Shown here one piece after another: positions 43,691 to 52,852 of a stretch of 64,000 nt of DNA. The notes beneath the pieces were generated by a model that made no database searches, was not told where the DNA came from, and saw only the letters and a list, made by a program, of their open reading frames with translations. Where the stretch lies: positions 248,001-312,000 of the forward strand of contig NZ_CANKYW010000001.1 of the NCBI RefSeq assembly GCF_947488135.1, written 5' to 3'. Position 1 is the stretch's first letter. Each line of letters begins with the position of its first letter. Origin of the DNA: an uncultured Marivita sp. (lineage in GTDB: Bacteria > Pseudomonadota > Alphaproteobacteria > Rhodobacterales > Rhodobacteraceae). The position numbers and the translations under genes are program-made.

Positions 43691-45343
43691 TCACTCCAGG
43701 CGTTTGCCGGGCGACAAATAGGACGGGTCGGCCTTTACCTCGATCAGGTTGACACCACCCCGGTCACGCGCTGCAGCGACGGCGGCGACAAAGCTGTCGA
43801 AATCCCGTGCTTTCTCGGCATGGGCCCCGAAGGATTGCGCGAAGGCGCAGAAATCGGGATTGGTCAGCGCCGTGCCCGACACCCGGTCGGGGTATTCGCG
43901 TTCCTGATGCGCACGGATCGTACCGTAGCGGGCGTTGTCGATGATGATCACGGTCAGGTTCAGGTCGTGATGCACCGCCGTGGCCATTTCCTGACAGGTC
44001 ATCATGAAACACCCGTCGCCCGCAATGGCGAACACCTCGCGCGTCGGTTCACAGATCGCGGCGGCGACGGCGGCGGGAAGGCCATAGCCCATCGACCCCG
44101 ATGTGGGCGCAAGCTGCGATCCCGGCGCGCGGTAGCGGTAGAAGCGGTGCAGCCACCCGGCGTAGTTTCCCGCGCCATTGCACAGGATCGCGTCGTCGGG
44201 CAGCGTGTCCGCCAGATGCGCGAAATAGGGCGCCAGAGGATCGTCGGGCACCGACGCGGGATCGCTGAACGAACCGTACGTTTCGCGCAGGTCTTTCGTA
44301 CGGTTCACGAACCGCTCCGGCGCGATGGCGTCCCAAGACGCCACCTCCACGCAGAAGCTTTCGGTATCCGCCACCACCGCGATTTCAGGCTCGAAGACGC
44401 GCCCGATTTCTTCGGGTTCGGGAAACACATGCACCAGCGATTGATCCGGCACCGGGGGCGTCAGGATCGTATATCCGGCGGTCGTCATTTCCCCCAGGCG
44501 GGGGCCGATGGCGATGAGCAGATCGGTCTCTTCCATGATCTGCCGCAGATAGGGCGGCGTGCCGACACCGTAGTGACCGATGTAGTTCGGGTGGCGGTTG
44601 TCCATGAGGCCCTGACAGCGCAGGGACACCGACACGGGCAGGCCCTGTGTCTCGGCAAACCGCGCAAGCGCCGCGATGCCGGTTTTGGTCCACCCCCCGC
44701 CACCTGCCATGACCAGCGGAGCCTTCGCTTCGGCGATGCGCGCCTTCAGCGACTCCAAAATTTTACCGGATGGTAAAAAACGCGGAGCCTCGATCCGGGC
44801 GGGTGGTGTCGGCGGGGTGATCTCGTCGTAAAGCATGTCCTCGGGCAGGGCGAGCACCACTGGGCCGGGGCGACCCGACATCGCCACGCGAAAGGCGCGG
44901 CTGACATATTCCTGAAGCCTGGAGGCATCGTCGATCTGCGCGACCCACTTGGCCATCTGCCCGAACATGCGCCGGTAGTCGATTTCCTGGAACGCCTCGC
45001 GATCAATCATGTCGCGTGCGACCTGGCCCAGGAACAGGATCATCGGGGTCGAGTCCTGATAGGCCACATGCACCCCCGCGCTCGCGTTTGTTGCACCCGG
45101 CCCGCGCGTCGCGAAACAGATGCCCGGACGCCCCGTCAGTTTGCCATAAGCGTCGGCCGCCATCGCGGCGCCGCCTTCCTGTCGACATGTGATGAAGCGG
45201 ATGTCGGTCTCGCGGCCGTAGAACGCATCCAGCACCGGCAGATAGCTTTCGCCCGGCACTCCAAAGGCGGCGGTGGTGCCTTGGGCGACCAGAAGATCGA
45301 CAAGATGGTCTGCGGCGCGGAGCGTATGGTTCGTGCGGGTCAT
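43691..45343 (-). CDS. Second acetolactate synthase-like ThDP enzyme, substrate unknown
   Basis: 550-residue ThDP enzyme, only distantly similar to its downstream neighbour. Catalytic Glu in GVPGESYLPVL, CRQEGGAAMAADAYGKLTG, and the ThDP/Mg motif GDGCFMMTCQEMATAVHHDLN are intact. The start at 45343 gives MTRTNHTLRAADHLVD; an earlier in-frame start adds 20 atypical residues. A small ACCCC/GGGGT hairpin (43647-43660) lies after its stop. It is divergent from the PLP-lyase operon by 136 bases. A role as a 2-oxoacid carboligase or decarboxylase in the neighbouring catabolic island is inferred. An AT-rich inverted repeat with a rare TTA codon lies inside at 44761-44778. Confidence 0.78.
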   Translation of the reverse strand: MTRTNHTLRAADHLVDLLVAQGTTAAFGVPGESYLPVLDAFYGRETDIRFITCRQEGGAAMAADAYGKLTGRPGICFATRGPGATNASAGVHVAYQDSTPMILFLGQVARDMIDREAFQEIDYRRMFGQMAKWVAQIDDASRLQEYVSRAFRVAMSGRPGPVVLALPEDMLYDEITPPTPPARIEAPRFLPSGKILESLKARIAEAKAPLVMAGGGGWTKTGIAALARFAETQGLPVSVSLRCQGLMDNRHPNYIGHYGVGTPPYLRQIMEETDLLIAIGPRLGEMTTAGYTILTPPVPDQSLVHVFPEPEEIGRVFEPEIAVVADTESFCVEVASWDAIAPERFVNRTKDLRETYGSFSDPASVPDDPLAPYFAHLADTLPDDAILCNGAGNYAGWLHRFYRYRAPGSQLAPTSGSMGYGLPAAVAAAICEPTREVFAIAGDGCFMMTCQEMATAVHHDLNLTVIIIDNARYGTIRAHQEREYPDRVSGTALTNPDFCAFAQSFGAHAEKARDFDSFVAAVAAARDRGGVNLIEVKADPSYLSPGKRLE

Positions 45344-45479
45344 GATCTGCGGGGCCTTCGGGTTGTTTGCCCAAACGCTAGACAGGTTCGCGGGACAGGG
45401 CAAACAGATGGTCGGTCGTGGTGTCGCGGATGTCGGCTCTGAGGTGACACGCGCGCCTGCGCACTGTCAGTATCGGGAC
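45344..45479. promoter_or_regulatory. Divergent promoter region with GTTTG/CAAAC half-sites
   Basis: The gap between the ThDP gene and the PLP-lyase operon holds GTTTG-CC-CAAAC (45365-45376) and a further GGGCAAAC at 45398-45405; GTTTGCCC and GGGCAAAC form an 8-bp inverted repeat 25 bases apart. This looks like an operator array for an unknown regulator controlling both directions. No good -35/-10 pair could be fixed by eye. Confidence 0.4.
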
Positions 45480-46523
45480 ATGAGACTTCTGCACAAAACC
45501 CATGAACACGCGAACGCGATCCTGACGGCGCTTTCCGATGTGCCTTTTCCCAGCACCGATGCAGAGCGGCCCAAGGCACTGCTGACCCGGTGCCCTGCGG
45601 CTGCGGTCACGCCGCTCGAGGACGTCCCTGAACTGGCGCGGGCGGCGGGCGTGGCGAAGGTGTACGTCAAGGACGAACGTAGCCGGATGGGGCTGGGCAG
45701 CTTCAAGGCGCTGGGCGCGGCCTATGTGATCGCGCGCGATGCCGAGGACGGGCGTGCCAAGGGCCGGACCTATGTGACCGCCAGCGCCGGCAATCATGGG
45801 CTGTCCGTCGCTGCCGGCGCACAGGCGTTCGGCGCGCGCGCGGTGGTGTACCTTGCGCAGACCGTGCCAGAGAGCTTCGCCGACCGGCTGCGTGCTTTCG
45901 GTGCCGAGGTGACGCGCCACGGCGCGATCTACGAAGAGGCGATGGCAGGTGCCGCACAAGCGGCAAAAGACCACGACTGGGCGTTGCTGTCGGACAGTTC
46001 ATGGCCCGGATACTTCGACCGGCCGCATACCTTGATGGAGGGATATCTTGTCCTGATGCAGGAAGCGGTCGCGCAGATGCCCGCGCCTCCGACGCACATT
46101 TTCCTTCAGGCTGGGGTGGGGGGGCTTGCCGCCGCCTGCGCGGCCTACGCGCGGCTTGCCTGGGGGGAGGCTCCCCGCATCGTAATCGTCGAACCCGAGG
46201 CGGCGCCTGCGTTGTTCGAGTCGATCAAGGCCGGATTCGCGCAAGTGACCGAAGGACCGGACTCGGCGATGGGGCGGCTCGATTGCAAGGAGCCGTCGCT
46301 GATCGCCTTGAAGGGACTGGCACGGGATGCCGACGATTTCCTTCTGATCACCGAAAACGAGGGCGCGGCGGGAAGCGACGCCTGTTTGGGCGCGGGCTAT
46401 GCAACAACGCCATCGGGCGGCGCAGGTCTGGCGGGTTTGCTGGCCGTGCGGGGCCACCAACAGGCGCTTGGTCTCTCTGCCGTCTCGCGAGTTCTCGTGA
46501 TCCTGAGCGAGCAGGCGTCATGA
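45480..46523 (+). CDS. PLP-dependent lyase, diaminopropionate ammonia-lyase/threonine dehydratase-like
   Basis: 347-residue fold type II PLP enzyme. The cofactor Lys is in RMGLGSFKALGAAYV near residue 76, the Asn-binding loop is ASAGNHGLSVA, and the glycine-rich phosphate loop appears as QAGVGGLAAA. Resemblance is greatest to diaminopropionate ammonia-lyase (which makes pyruvate and two ammonia), with threonine-dehydratase-like EutB of ectoine breakdown as the alternative; at 347 residues it is shorter than typical DpaL (about 400). The ATG at 45480 starts a tight operon, overlapping the peptidase gene by four bases. Confidence 0.78.
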   Translation: MRLLHKTHEHANAILTALSDVPFPSTDAERPKALLTRCPAAAVTPLEDVPELARAAGVAKVYVKDERSRMGLGSFKALGAAYVIARDAEDGRAKGRTYVTASAGNHGLSVAAGAQAFGARAVVYLAQTVPESFADRLRAFGAEVTRHGAIYEEAMAGAAQAAKDHDWALLSDSSWPGYFDRPHTLMEGYLVLMQEAVAQMPAPPTHIFLQAGVGGLAAACAAYARLAWGEAPRIVIVEPEAAPALFESIKAGFAQVTEGPDSAMGRLDCKEPSLIALKGLARDADDFLLITENEGAAGSDACLGAGYATTPSGGAGLAGLLAVRGHQQALGLSAVSRVLVILSEQAS

Positions 46524-47680
46524 CCCAACCGCCGCGCGGATTTCCGGTTTCGGAGTTTCGGACCCGCACCCGCGCGGCACAGGCGCTGATGGCCGAGCAC
46601 GCGCTGGACGCGTTGTTGCTGACGACCGAGCCGGAAATCCGCTACTACACCGGCTTCCTTACACGGTTCTGGGAAAGCCCGACGCGTCCGTGGTTCGTGG
46701 TCCTGCCCGCGCTGGGCGATCCGATTGCGGTGATCCCCTCTATCGGGGCGCATCTGATGCGGCAAAGCTGGATCGTTGACATCCGCACATGGGCAGCTCC
46801 GGATTACGACGATGACGGGATTGGTCTTCTGGTCGACACGCTGGCCGAGATCACGCCCGCGGGCGGGCGGATCGGCCTCGCGGATCACCTGGAAAGCCAT
46901 GTGCGTATGCCGCTCGCCGACTTGCGGCGCTTGGAAAAGTGCCTGTCGCCGCGCCAATTGCTTGGGGATGCCACGATCACCCGCCGTCTGCGGCTGGTGA
47001 AATCCGAACATGAGATCGACAAGATCCGCCATGCCGCGCAGATCGCGACCCGCGCCTTCGACCGGGTGCAGGGTACAGTTCGTGCGGGAATGCTCCTGTC
47101 CGAGGTGTTCCGCCGCTTCCAGATGCTTTGCCTGGAAGAGGGCGCGGATTGGGTGCCTTACCTGGCGGGCGCTGCCGATCTTGGCGGGTATGGCGATGTT
47201 ATTTCTCCGGCGACCGACGCGCCTCTGGCCGAAGGTGATGTATTGATGCTCGATACCGGTCTGGTCTGGGACGGGTATTTTTGCGATTTCGACCGCAATT
47301 TCAGCGTTGGCCCACCGGAGCCATCGGTCGAAAGCGCCCATTCCCGCCTCATCGACGCGGTTCACGCAGCGATGGAGGTGGCCCGACCGGGAAAGACCAT
47401 CGCCGACCTGTTCCACGCCATGAACGCCGTTGCCAATCCGGGCGGCGACGTCATGGAGGCCGGACGGCTTGGGCACGGTCTGGGGATGCAGCTCACCGAA
47501 TGGCCGTCGATCATCCCGCAGGATCACACCGTTCTCGTGCCGGGCATGGTGCTGACGTTGGAGCCATCGGTTACCGTCGGACCTGGCAAGCTCCTCGTTC
47601 ATGAAGAGAACATCGTGATCCGCGACGGCGCGCCCGAGGTGCTGTCATCCCTGCAATCGCGCGACATGCGGGTGATCTGA
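46520..47680 (+). CDS. M24-family metallopeptidase/creatinase-like hydrolase
   Basis: 386-residue protein with a creatinase N-terminal domain (about 10-150) and a pita-bread catalytic domain. All five metal ligands of the dinuclear M24 site are seen: D245 (LMLDTG), D256 (GYFCDFDR), H319 (GHGLGM), E348 (LTLEPS) and E362 (VHEEN), so it should be an active metallohydrolase, not a metal-free creatinase. Relatives include Xaa-Pro peptidases and the ectoine hydrolase DoeA/EutD. Position between a PLP lyase and a maleate-isomerase-like protein suggests it cleaves an amide in the imported compound; this is inferred. Confidence 0.85.
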   Translation: MTQPPRGFPVSEFRTRTRAAQALMAEHALDALLLTTEPEIRYYTGFLTRFWESPTRPWFVVLPALGDPIAVIPSIGAHLMRQSWIVDIRTWAAPDYDDDGIGLLVDTLAEITPAGGRIGLADHLESHVRMPLADLRRLEKCLSPRQLLGDATITRRLRLVKSEHEIDKIRHAAQIATRAFDRVQGTVRAGMLLSEVFRRFQMLCLEEGADWVPYLAGAADLGGYGDVISPATDAPLAEGDVLMLDTGLVWDGYFCDFDRNFSVGPPEPSVESAHSRLIDAVHAAMEVARPGKTIADLFHAMNAVANPGGDVMEAGRLGHGLGMQLTEWPSIIPQDHTVLVPGMVLTLEPSVTVGPGKLLVHEENIVIRDGAPEVLSSLQSRDMRVI

Positions 47681-48417
47681 TGCCGCTTCCCTATTCGATC
47701 GACACACATCGTCCAACGCAGATCGGGCTGATCACGCTGCAGAGCGACGAAACCATCGAGCGCGATTTCCGAAGGCTTTTGCCCGACAACGTCGAATGCC
47801 TCGTGTCCCGCGTTCCCTCCGGTGCGACAGTGTCGCTCGACACCCTGCGCGGGATGGAGGCCGATTTGACGCGATCCGCGTCGCTCTTGCCGAGGGGTGC
47901 TGCGTTTTCGGCGGTGGGGTACGGGTGCACGTCGGCCAGCGCCGCCATCGGGGCGGATCGGGTGGCGCAGCTGATCAAGGCCGGTGTCGAGACACCGCAT
48001 GTCTCTGATCCACTGACCGCCCTGACCGCCGCCTGCAAGGCCGCCGCGATCCGCCGGATCGGCCTTGTCAGCCCCTATGTCGCCTCGGTCAGTGATGCGT
48101 TGATCCGGGGGTTGGAGGCCGAGGGGATCACGGTCGCGTCTTTCGGGAGTTTCGACGAACCTCTCGAAGAACACGTCGTTCGCATCACCCCGGCTTCGAT
48201 CCGCGATGCGGCAATCCATGTCGGCCGCAATGGGCCATGTGACGCCGTTTTCATGTCCTGCACGAACCTTCGGGCGCTCGAAGTCATCGAAGAGGTCGAG
48301 GCGATACTGGACATGCCGGTTCTATCCAGCAACCAGGTGCTTGCCTGGCATTTGGGCACTCTGGCCGGGTTTTCCAATCAGATCCAGAAGGTCGGACGGC
48401 TGTTTGCAGTCGTGTGA
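47680..48417 (+). CDS. Maleate isomerase/Asp-Glu racemase superfamily protein (EutA-like)
   Basis: 245-residue protein of the maleate cis-trans isomerase/arylmalonate decarboxylase group. The two catalytic-type cysteines are present: C83 (GYGCTSAS) and C194 (FMSCTNLRAL), so cofactor-free racemisation or isomerisation is possible. Similar proteins lie in ectoine utilisation clusters as EutA. It overlaps the M24 gene by one base and precedes the transporter genes by 140 bases. The actual substrate is unknown. Confidence 0.8.
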   Translation: MPLPYSIDTHRPTQIGLITLQSDETIERDFRRLLPDNVECLVSRVPSGATVSLDTLRGMEADLTRSASLLPRGAAFSAVGYGCTSASAAIGADRVAQLIKAGVETPHVSDPLTALTAACKAAAIRRIGLVSPYVASVSDALIRGLEAEGITVASFGSFDEPLEEHVVRITPASIRDAAIHVGRNGPCDAVFMSCTNLRALEVIEEVEAILDMPVLSSNQVLAWHLGTLAGFSNQIQKVGRLFAVV

Positions 48418-48557
48418 CAGGGCCGCGCGGACAGTGCTTCTGTTGCTCCACGACACCCGGAAAATTGACGTGGGAGAAGACTTGCCAACGGGGCCGGTCT
48501 TGGCGAAGACTGTGGGCTCGACAAATCACCAACGATAACAAACGACAGGGAAGTCTC

Positions 48558-50138
48558 ATGAAGACGACATTTGCTTTATCCATGGCTGCCGCGCTGTTGG
48601 CGACAACTGCGACGGTGAGCGCGGAGACGCTGCGCTGGGCGCGGTCCGGGGATGCGTTGACGCTGGATCCGCACGCGCAGAACGAAGGCCCGACCCACAC
48701 GATCCGCCACCAGATGTATGAGCCGCTCATCATCCGTGACACCACCGGCGCGTTCGAGCCTGCCTTGGCGACCGACTGGGCGCCCAAGGAAGACGATCCG
48801 AACGTCTGGGTGTTCAATCTGCGTGAGGGCGTCAAATTCCACGATGGGGCGGATTTCACCGCCGAAGACGTCGTGTTCAGCTTCGAACGCGCCAAGCAGC
48901 CGAACTCGGACATGAAAGAACTGATCGGGTCGATCACCGAAGTGCGCGCGGTGGATGACTACACGATCGAAATGGTCACGGACGGACCGAACCCGATCCT
49001 TCCGTCGAACCTCACCAACCTGTTCATCATGGATAAGGGTTGGGCCGAAGCGAATGACACAGTCAATGTGCAGGACTTCGAGGGTGGCGAGATCACCTAT
49101 GCCACGACCAATGCGAACGGAACCGGACCGTATGTGCTGACAAGCCGCGAGCCCGATGTCCGCACGGTCATGACCAAGAACGAGAACTACTGGGGCATCG
49201 ACCAGTTTCCGCTGGAAGTCACGGAAATCGTCTACACCCCGATCCAGAACGCGGCGACCCGTGTCGCGGCGCTGCTGTCGGGTGAGATCGACTTCCTTCA
49301 GGACATGCCGGTGCAGGATCTGGAACGTGTGCAGAACGCGGACGGGCTGACCGTCAAGAAGGCACCGCAGAACCGTGTGATCTTTTTCGGCATGAACATG
49401 GGCGCGGACGATATCGAAGCCGATAACGTCGACGGTAAGAACCCCCTGGCGGATGTCCGTGTGCGCGAGGCAATGTCGAAGGCGATCAACCGCGATGCGA
49501 TCCAGCAAGTCGTCATGCGCGGACAGTCCGAACCCGCGGGCATGATCGCACCGCCCTTCGTCAACGGCTGGACTGAAGAGATGGATGCCGAGTCCTCGAC
49601 CGATATCGAAGCGGCCAAGGCTCTGATGGAAGAAGCAGGCTACGGCGACGGATTCTCGATCCGTCTGGACTGCCCGAACGACCGCTATGTCAACGACGAG
49701 GCGATCTGCCAGGCGGCTGTCGGTATGCTGGGCCAGATCGGCGTCACGGTGAACCTCGATGCGAAACCCAAGGCACAGCACTTCCCGCTGATCACCGATG
49801 GTCAGACGGATTTCTACATGCTGGGCTGGGGCGTTCCGACCTATGATTCCGAATACATCTTCAATTTCCTTGTGCACGGTCGGGAATCCGATATCGGCAC
49901 ATGGAACGGCACCGGCTATGACAATGACGAGCTGGATGCGAAGATCAAATCGCTCGCGTCGAACACGGATCTGGAAGCACGCAACGCCGATATCGCCGAG
50001 ATTTGGCGGGTCGTTCAAGACGAGCATCTCTACATCCCGATCCACCACCAGGTTCTGAATTGGGGCATGGCCGAAAAGGTCGGCATCGAGGTGGATCCTG
50101 AGGATCAGCCGAAGATCAAGTACTTCACAATGAACTGA
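48558..50138 (+). CDS. Peptide/nickel-type ABC substrate-binding protein, receptor 1
   Basis: 526-residue SBP_bac_5 (cluster C) receptor with a Sec signal peptide (cut near residue 23, VSA/ET). Family motif LREGVKFHDGADFTAEDVVFSFERA and the later DVRVREAMSKAINRDAI are clear. The start at 48558 has AGGGAAG upstream; a longer frame before it is non-coding. It is a paralogue of the next gene, and both probably feed the permease pair that follows. Substrates of this family range from dipeptides to opines and glutathione; here the linked enzymes point to an N-containing carboxylate. Confidence 0.92.
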   Translation: MKTTFALSMAAALLATTATVSAETLRWARSGDALTLDPHAQNEGPTHTIRHQMYEPLIIRDTTGAFEPALATDWAPKEDDPNVWVFNLREGVKFHDGADFTAEDVVFSFERAKQPNSDMKELIGSITEVRAVDDYTIEMVTDGPNPILPSNLTNLFIMDKGWAEANDTVNVQDFEGGEITYATTNANGTGPYVLTSREPDVRTVMTKNENYWGIDQFPLEVTEIVYTPIQNAATRVAALLSGEIDFLQDMPVQDLERVQNADGLTVKKAPQNRVIFFGMNMGADDIEADNVDGKNPLADVRVREAMSKAINRDAIQQVVMRGQSEPAGMIAPPFVNGWTEEMDAESSTDIEAAKALMEEAGYGDGFSIRLDCPNDRYVNDEAICQAAVGMLGQIGVTVNLDAKPKAQHFPLITDGQTDFYMLGWGVPTYDSEYIFNFLVHGRESDIGTWNGTGYDNDELDAKIKSLASNTDLEARNADIAEIWRVVQDEHLYIPIHHQVLNWGMAEKVGIEVDPEDQPKIKYFTMN

Positions 50139-50197
50139 TCGCACGGGCGCGCCCTTGTGGCGCTCCCGTCCTTCGTGGTCTGGTGATACCTGCCAAA

Positions 50198-50228
50198 ATG
50201 TCGCGGCCTTCTGCTTTGGCCGCGACAT
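50198..50228 (+). terminator. Strong hairpin between the two receptor genes
   Basis: Perfect 11-bp arms ATGTCGCGGCC (50198-50208) and GGCCGCGACAT (50218-50228) with a 9-base loop, ending 27 bases before the second receptor start. No T run follows, so it may protect the upstream mRNA or lower read-through. Confidence 0.65.
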
Positions 50229-50255
50229 CGCTTATTACATCCGAAGGAAAAACTC

Positions 50256-51821
50256 ATGAGACGTTCCATTCAGCTTGCGGTTATTCTTGCCGCACTCGCG
50301 CCTGCGGCCCAGGCCGAAGACTTCATGTGGGCCGTGAATACCGATCCCCAGACGATGGACCCGCATGCCGTCAACTCAACCCCGGTGCTCGGGTTCTTGA
50401 ACAATGTGTACGAAGGGCTCGTGCGGCGCGGCAAAGACATGACTGTCGAACCCGCGCTTGCTACGTCGTGGGAACCGATTGGCGAGGGCGAAGGCTGGCG
50501 TTTCATTCTGCGTGAAGGCGTGACATTCCACGACGGTGCGGAATTTACCGCGGAGGATGTGCTCTTTTCCTACCAGCGCGCGTCGGACGAGGCCTCGGAC
50601 ACGCGCAGTTGGTTCGCACCGGTGTCGGAAGTCGTTGTCGTCGACGACTACACTGTCGATTTCATGACCACGGCACCGAACCCGATTTTTCCCGGCTCGA
50701 TCGCGAACTGGATGATCATGGACAGCGGTTGGGCCGAGGTGAACGATGCGACGTTGCCGGATAAGGAAAACGGCAATTACGCCACGCTGAATACGAACGG
50801 CACTGGAGCCTTCAAGGTCACGGCCCGCGAACCGGGGCTGCGGACGGTGCTGGAACCTTTCGAGGGCTGGTGGGGCGAGGTGGAACACAACATCACCCGC
50901 GCCGAACTGACCCCGATCCAGAACCCGGCGACCGCTTTGGCGGCGCTGCTGTCCGGGGATGTGGATTTCATCAACCCCGTGCCGATTCAGGACGTGGCCC
51001 GTTTGAAAGAAAATCCCGACGTCGAGGTCATCCAGGGCATCGAAGCCCGTGTGATCATGCTGGGGTTCCCGCACGAGGCTGACACGCTGAAATATTCGTC
51101 CGAGACGACCGATGCCAACCCCTTTGCCGATGTGCGGGTCCGTCAGGCGGTGGCACATGCGATCAATGTGCCCGCGATCCTTCAAACCATCATGCGCGGC
51201 AATGCCGAAGCGGTGAGCCAGTTGGTCAGCGCGGCCATGCAGGGATATGTGCCGGAACTCGAGGCACGGCCGGCCTACGATCAGGATCGCGCACGCGAAT
51301 TGCTTGCCGAAGCGGGGTATCCCGATGGCTTTTCCTTCGGTCTGAAATGCCCGAACAACCGGTATCTGAACGACGAAGCGGTGTGTCAGGCGATCACCGG
51401 GATGCTGGCGCAAGTTGGTCTCAACGCGACGCTGGATGCGATGCCGGTGCAGAACTACTGGCCGGAACTTCGGGCGGACAATTACGATATGTTCCTTCTG
51501 GGCTGGTCGCCCGGCACGTTCGATGCCGAGCATCCGATCCGTTTCCTCGCCGCGACACCGAACGAGGAATTGCGTGTCGGAAGCTGGAATTTCGGAGGCT
51601 ACTCGAACGCGCGGGTGGATGAGTTGTTGCCGTTGATCCAGTCCGAGATCGATCCGGTTGCACGTCAGGCGATGATCGACGAAACAGCCAAAATTCTACA
51701 GGACGAGATGGCCTATGTTCCGATGTATGTGCAGCCTCTGGTATGGGGCATCCGCAACAATATCGAACTGACACAGCGTCCGGATGATTTCTTCATCCTG
51801 CGTTGGGTGACCGTTAACTGA
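50256..51821 (+). CDS. Peptide/nickel-type ABC substrate-binding protein, receptor 2
   Basis: 521-residue SBP_bac_5 receptor with a signal peptide (cut after AQA near residue 19). It shares with receptor 1 the LREGVTFHDGAEFTAEDVLFSYQRA and DVRVRQAVAHAINVPAI segments and the whole domain order, so the two arose by duplication, yet many binding-cleft positions differ. Two receptors for one permease usually widen the substrate range or tune affinity. A hairpin follows the stop and covers the start of the permease gene. Confidence 0.92.
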   Translation: MRRSIQLAVILAALAPAAQAEDFMWAVNTDPQTMDPHAVNSTPVLGFLNNVYEGLVRRGKDMTVEPALATSWEPIGEGEGWRFILREGVTFHDGAEFTAEDVLFSYQRASDEASDTRSWFAPVSEVVVVDDYTVDFMTTAPNPIFPGSIANWMIMDSGWAEVNDATLPDKENGNYATLNTNGTGAFKVTAREPGLRTVLEPFEGWWGEVEHNITRAELTPIQNPATALAALLSGDVDFINPVPIQDVARLKENPDVEVIQGIEARVIMLGFPHEADTLKYSSETTDANPFADVRVRQAVAHAINVPAILQTIMRGNAEAVSQLVSAAMQGYVPELEARPAYDQDRARELLAEAGYPDGFSFGLKCPNNRYLNDEAVCQAITGMLAQVGLNATLDAMPVQNYWPELRADNYDMFLLGWSPGTFDAEHPIRFLAATPNEELRVGSWNFGGYSNARVDELLPLIQSEIDPVARQAMIDETAKILQDEMAYVPMYVQPLVWGIRNNIELTQRPDDFFILRWVTVN

Positions 51822-51842
51822 AGCCTTTCGGGGACCAGCCTG

Positions 51843-51868
51843 GCCCCCGGACACAGACCACCGGGGGC
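51843..51868 (+). promoter_or_regulatory. Hairpin covering the ribosome site of the DppB-type gene
   Basis: GCCCCCGG (51843-51850) and CCGGGGGC (51861-51868) form a perfect 8-bp stem with a 10-base loop. The 3' arm contains the only Shine-Dalgarno-like GGGGG before the ATG at 51872, so folding should hide it. This would give less permease than receptor from one mRNA. Confidence 0.55.
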
Positions 51869-51871
51869 GAC

Positions 51872-52852
51872 ATGCTCGCATATATCATTCGGCGTATCGG
51901 ACAATCGGCGCTCGTGCTGCTGATCGTCGGGCTTGTCGCCTTTTCGATGTTCCGCTTCGTCGGCGATCCGATCGACAACATGCTGGGGCAGGAACGCACG
52001 GCCGAAGATATCGACCGCCTGCGCGCGCAGCTTGGTCTCGATCAGCCGTTTGTGGTGCAATACTTCAAATTCCTCGAAGGTGCCGTTCAGGGCAATTTCG
52101 GCGTGAGCTACAGGCAGGGACGGCCCGTCGCCGAGATCCTGCTCGAACGCGCGCCTGCGACGCTCGAACTTGCGGCGGTGTCCGGCATTCTGGCGATCCT
52201 CTTTGGCATCGCGCTGGGTGTCTTCACAGCGATCCGAAGGGACGGGGTGCTGGCCAATTTCATCATGTCCGCATCTCTGATCGGGGTGTCTTTGCCGACC
52301 TTTCTCATTGGGATCCTGTTGATCTACCTGTTCTCGGTCGAGTTGGGCTGGCTGCCCAGTTTCGGGCGGGGCGAGACCGTGGACCTTGGGGGGTGGTCCA
52401 CCGGGTTCCTTACTGAAAGCGGGCTCAAGGCCCTGATCCTGCCCTCCATCACGCTTGGTCTGTATCAAATGACGCTGATCATGCGGCTCGTCCGCTCCGA
52501 GATGCTCGAGGTGCTGCGGCAGGATTACATCCGCTTTGCGCGGGCAAGGGGACTGCGCGACCGGGCGGTCAATTTCCGCCATGCGCTCAAGAACACGATG
52601 GTGCCGGTGATCACGGTCATCGGCCTGCAATTGGGGGCCATCATCGCCTTTGCGATCATCACCGAGACGGTGTTCCAGTGGCCGGGCGTCGGCCTGTTGT
52701 TCATCAACGCGATCCAGTTCGTCGATATCCCGGTGATGGCCGCGTATCTGATGCTGATTTCCGTGATGTTCGTCGGGATCAACCTACTGGTGGACATCCT
52801 TTATTTCTTCATTGATCCGCGCCTGCGGGCGGACCGGTCAGGAGGCCACTGA
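51872..52852 (+). CDS. Peptide-type ABC transporter permease (DppB type)
   Basis: 326-residue inner membrane protein with the canonical MLAYIIRRIGQSALVLLIVG start, six helices, and the EAA loop RLVRSEMLEVLRQDYIRFARARGL near residue 207 that docks on the ATPases. The C-terminus has NLLVDILYFFIDPRLR, typical of DppB. It pairs with the next gene, with which it shares one base (TGATG). Confidence 0.94.
   Translation: MLAYIIRRIGQSALVLLIVGLVAFSMFRFVGDPIDNMLGQERTAEDIDRLRAQLGLDQPFVVQYFKFLEGAVQGNFGVSYRQGRPVAEILLERAPATLELAAVSGILAILFGIALGVFTAIRRDGVLANFIMSASLIGVSLPTFLIGILLIYLFSVELGWLPSFGRGETVDLGGWSTGFLTESGLKALILPSITLGLYQMTLIMRLVRSEMLEVLRQDYIRFARARGLRDRAVNFRHALKNTMVPVITVIGLQLGAIIAFAIITETVFQWPGVGLLFINAIQFVDIPVMAAYLMLISVMFVGINLLVDILYFFIDPRLRADRSGGH

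Noticed and set aside
42038-44776. 912-codon plus-strand open frame opposite the two ThDP genes
   Set aside because: It covers parts of two clear genes and the gap between them in antisense; composition is His/Arg-rich with no motif.
45480-48417. A complete ectoine degradation cluster
   Set aside because: EutA-, EutB- and EutD-like proteins are present, but the deacetylase, the aspartate-semialdehyde enzymes, the cyclodeaminase and a typical ectoine transporter are missing.
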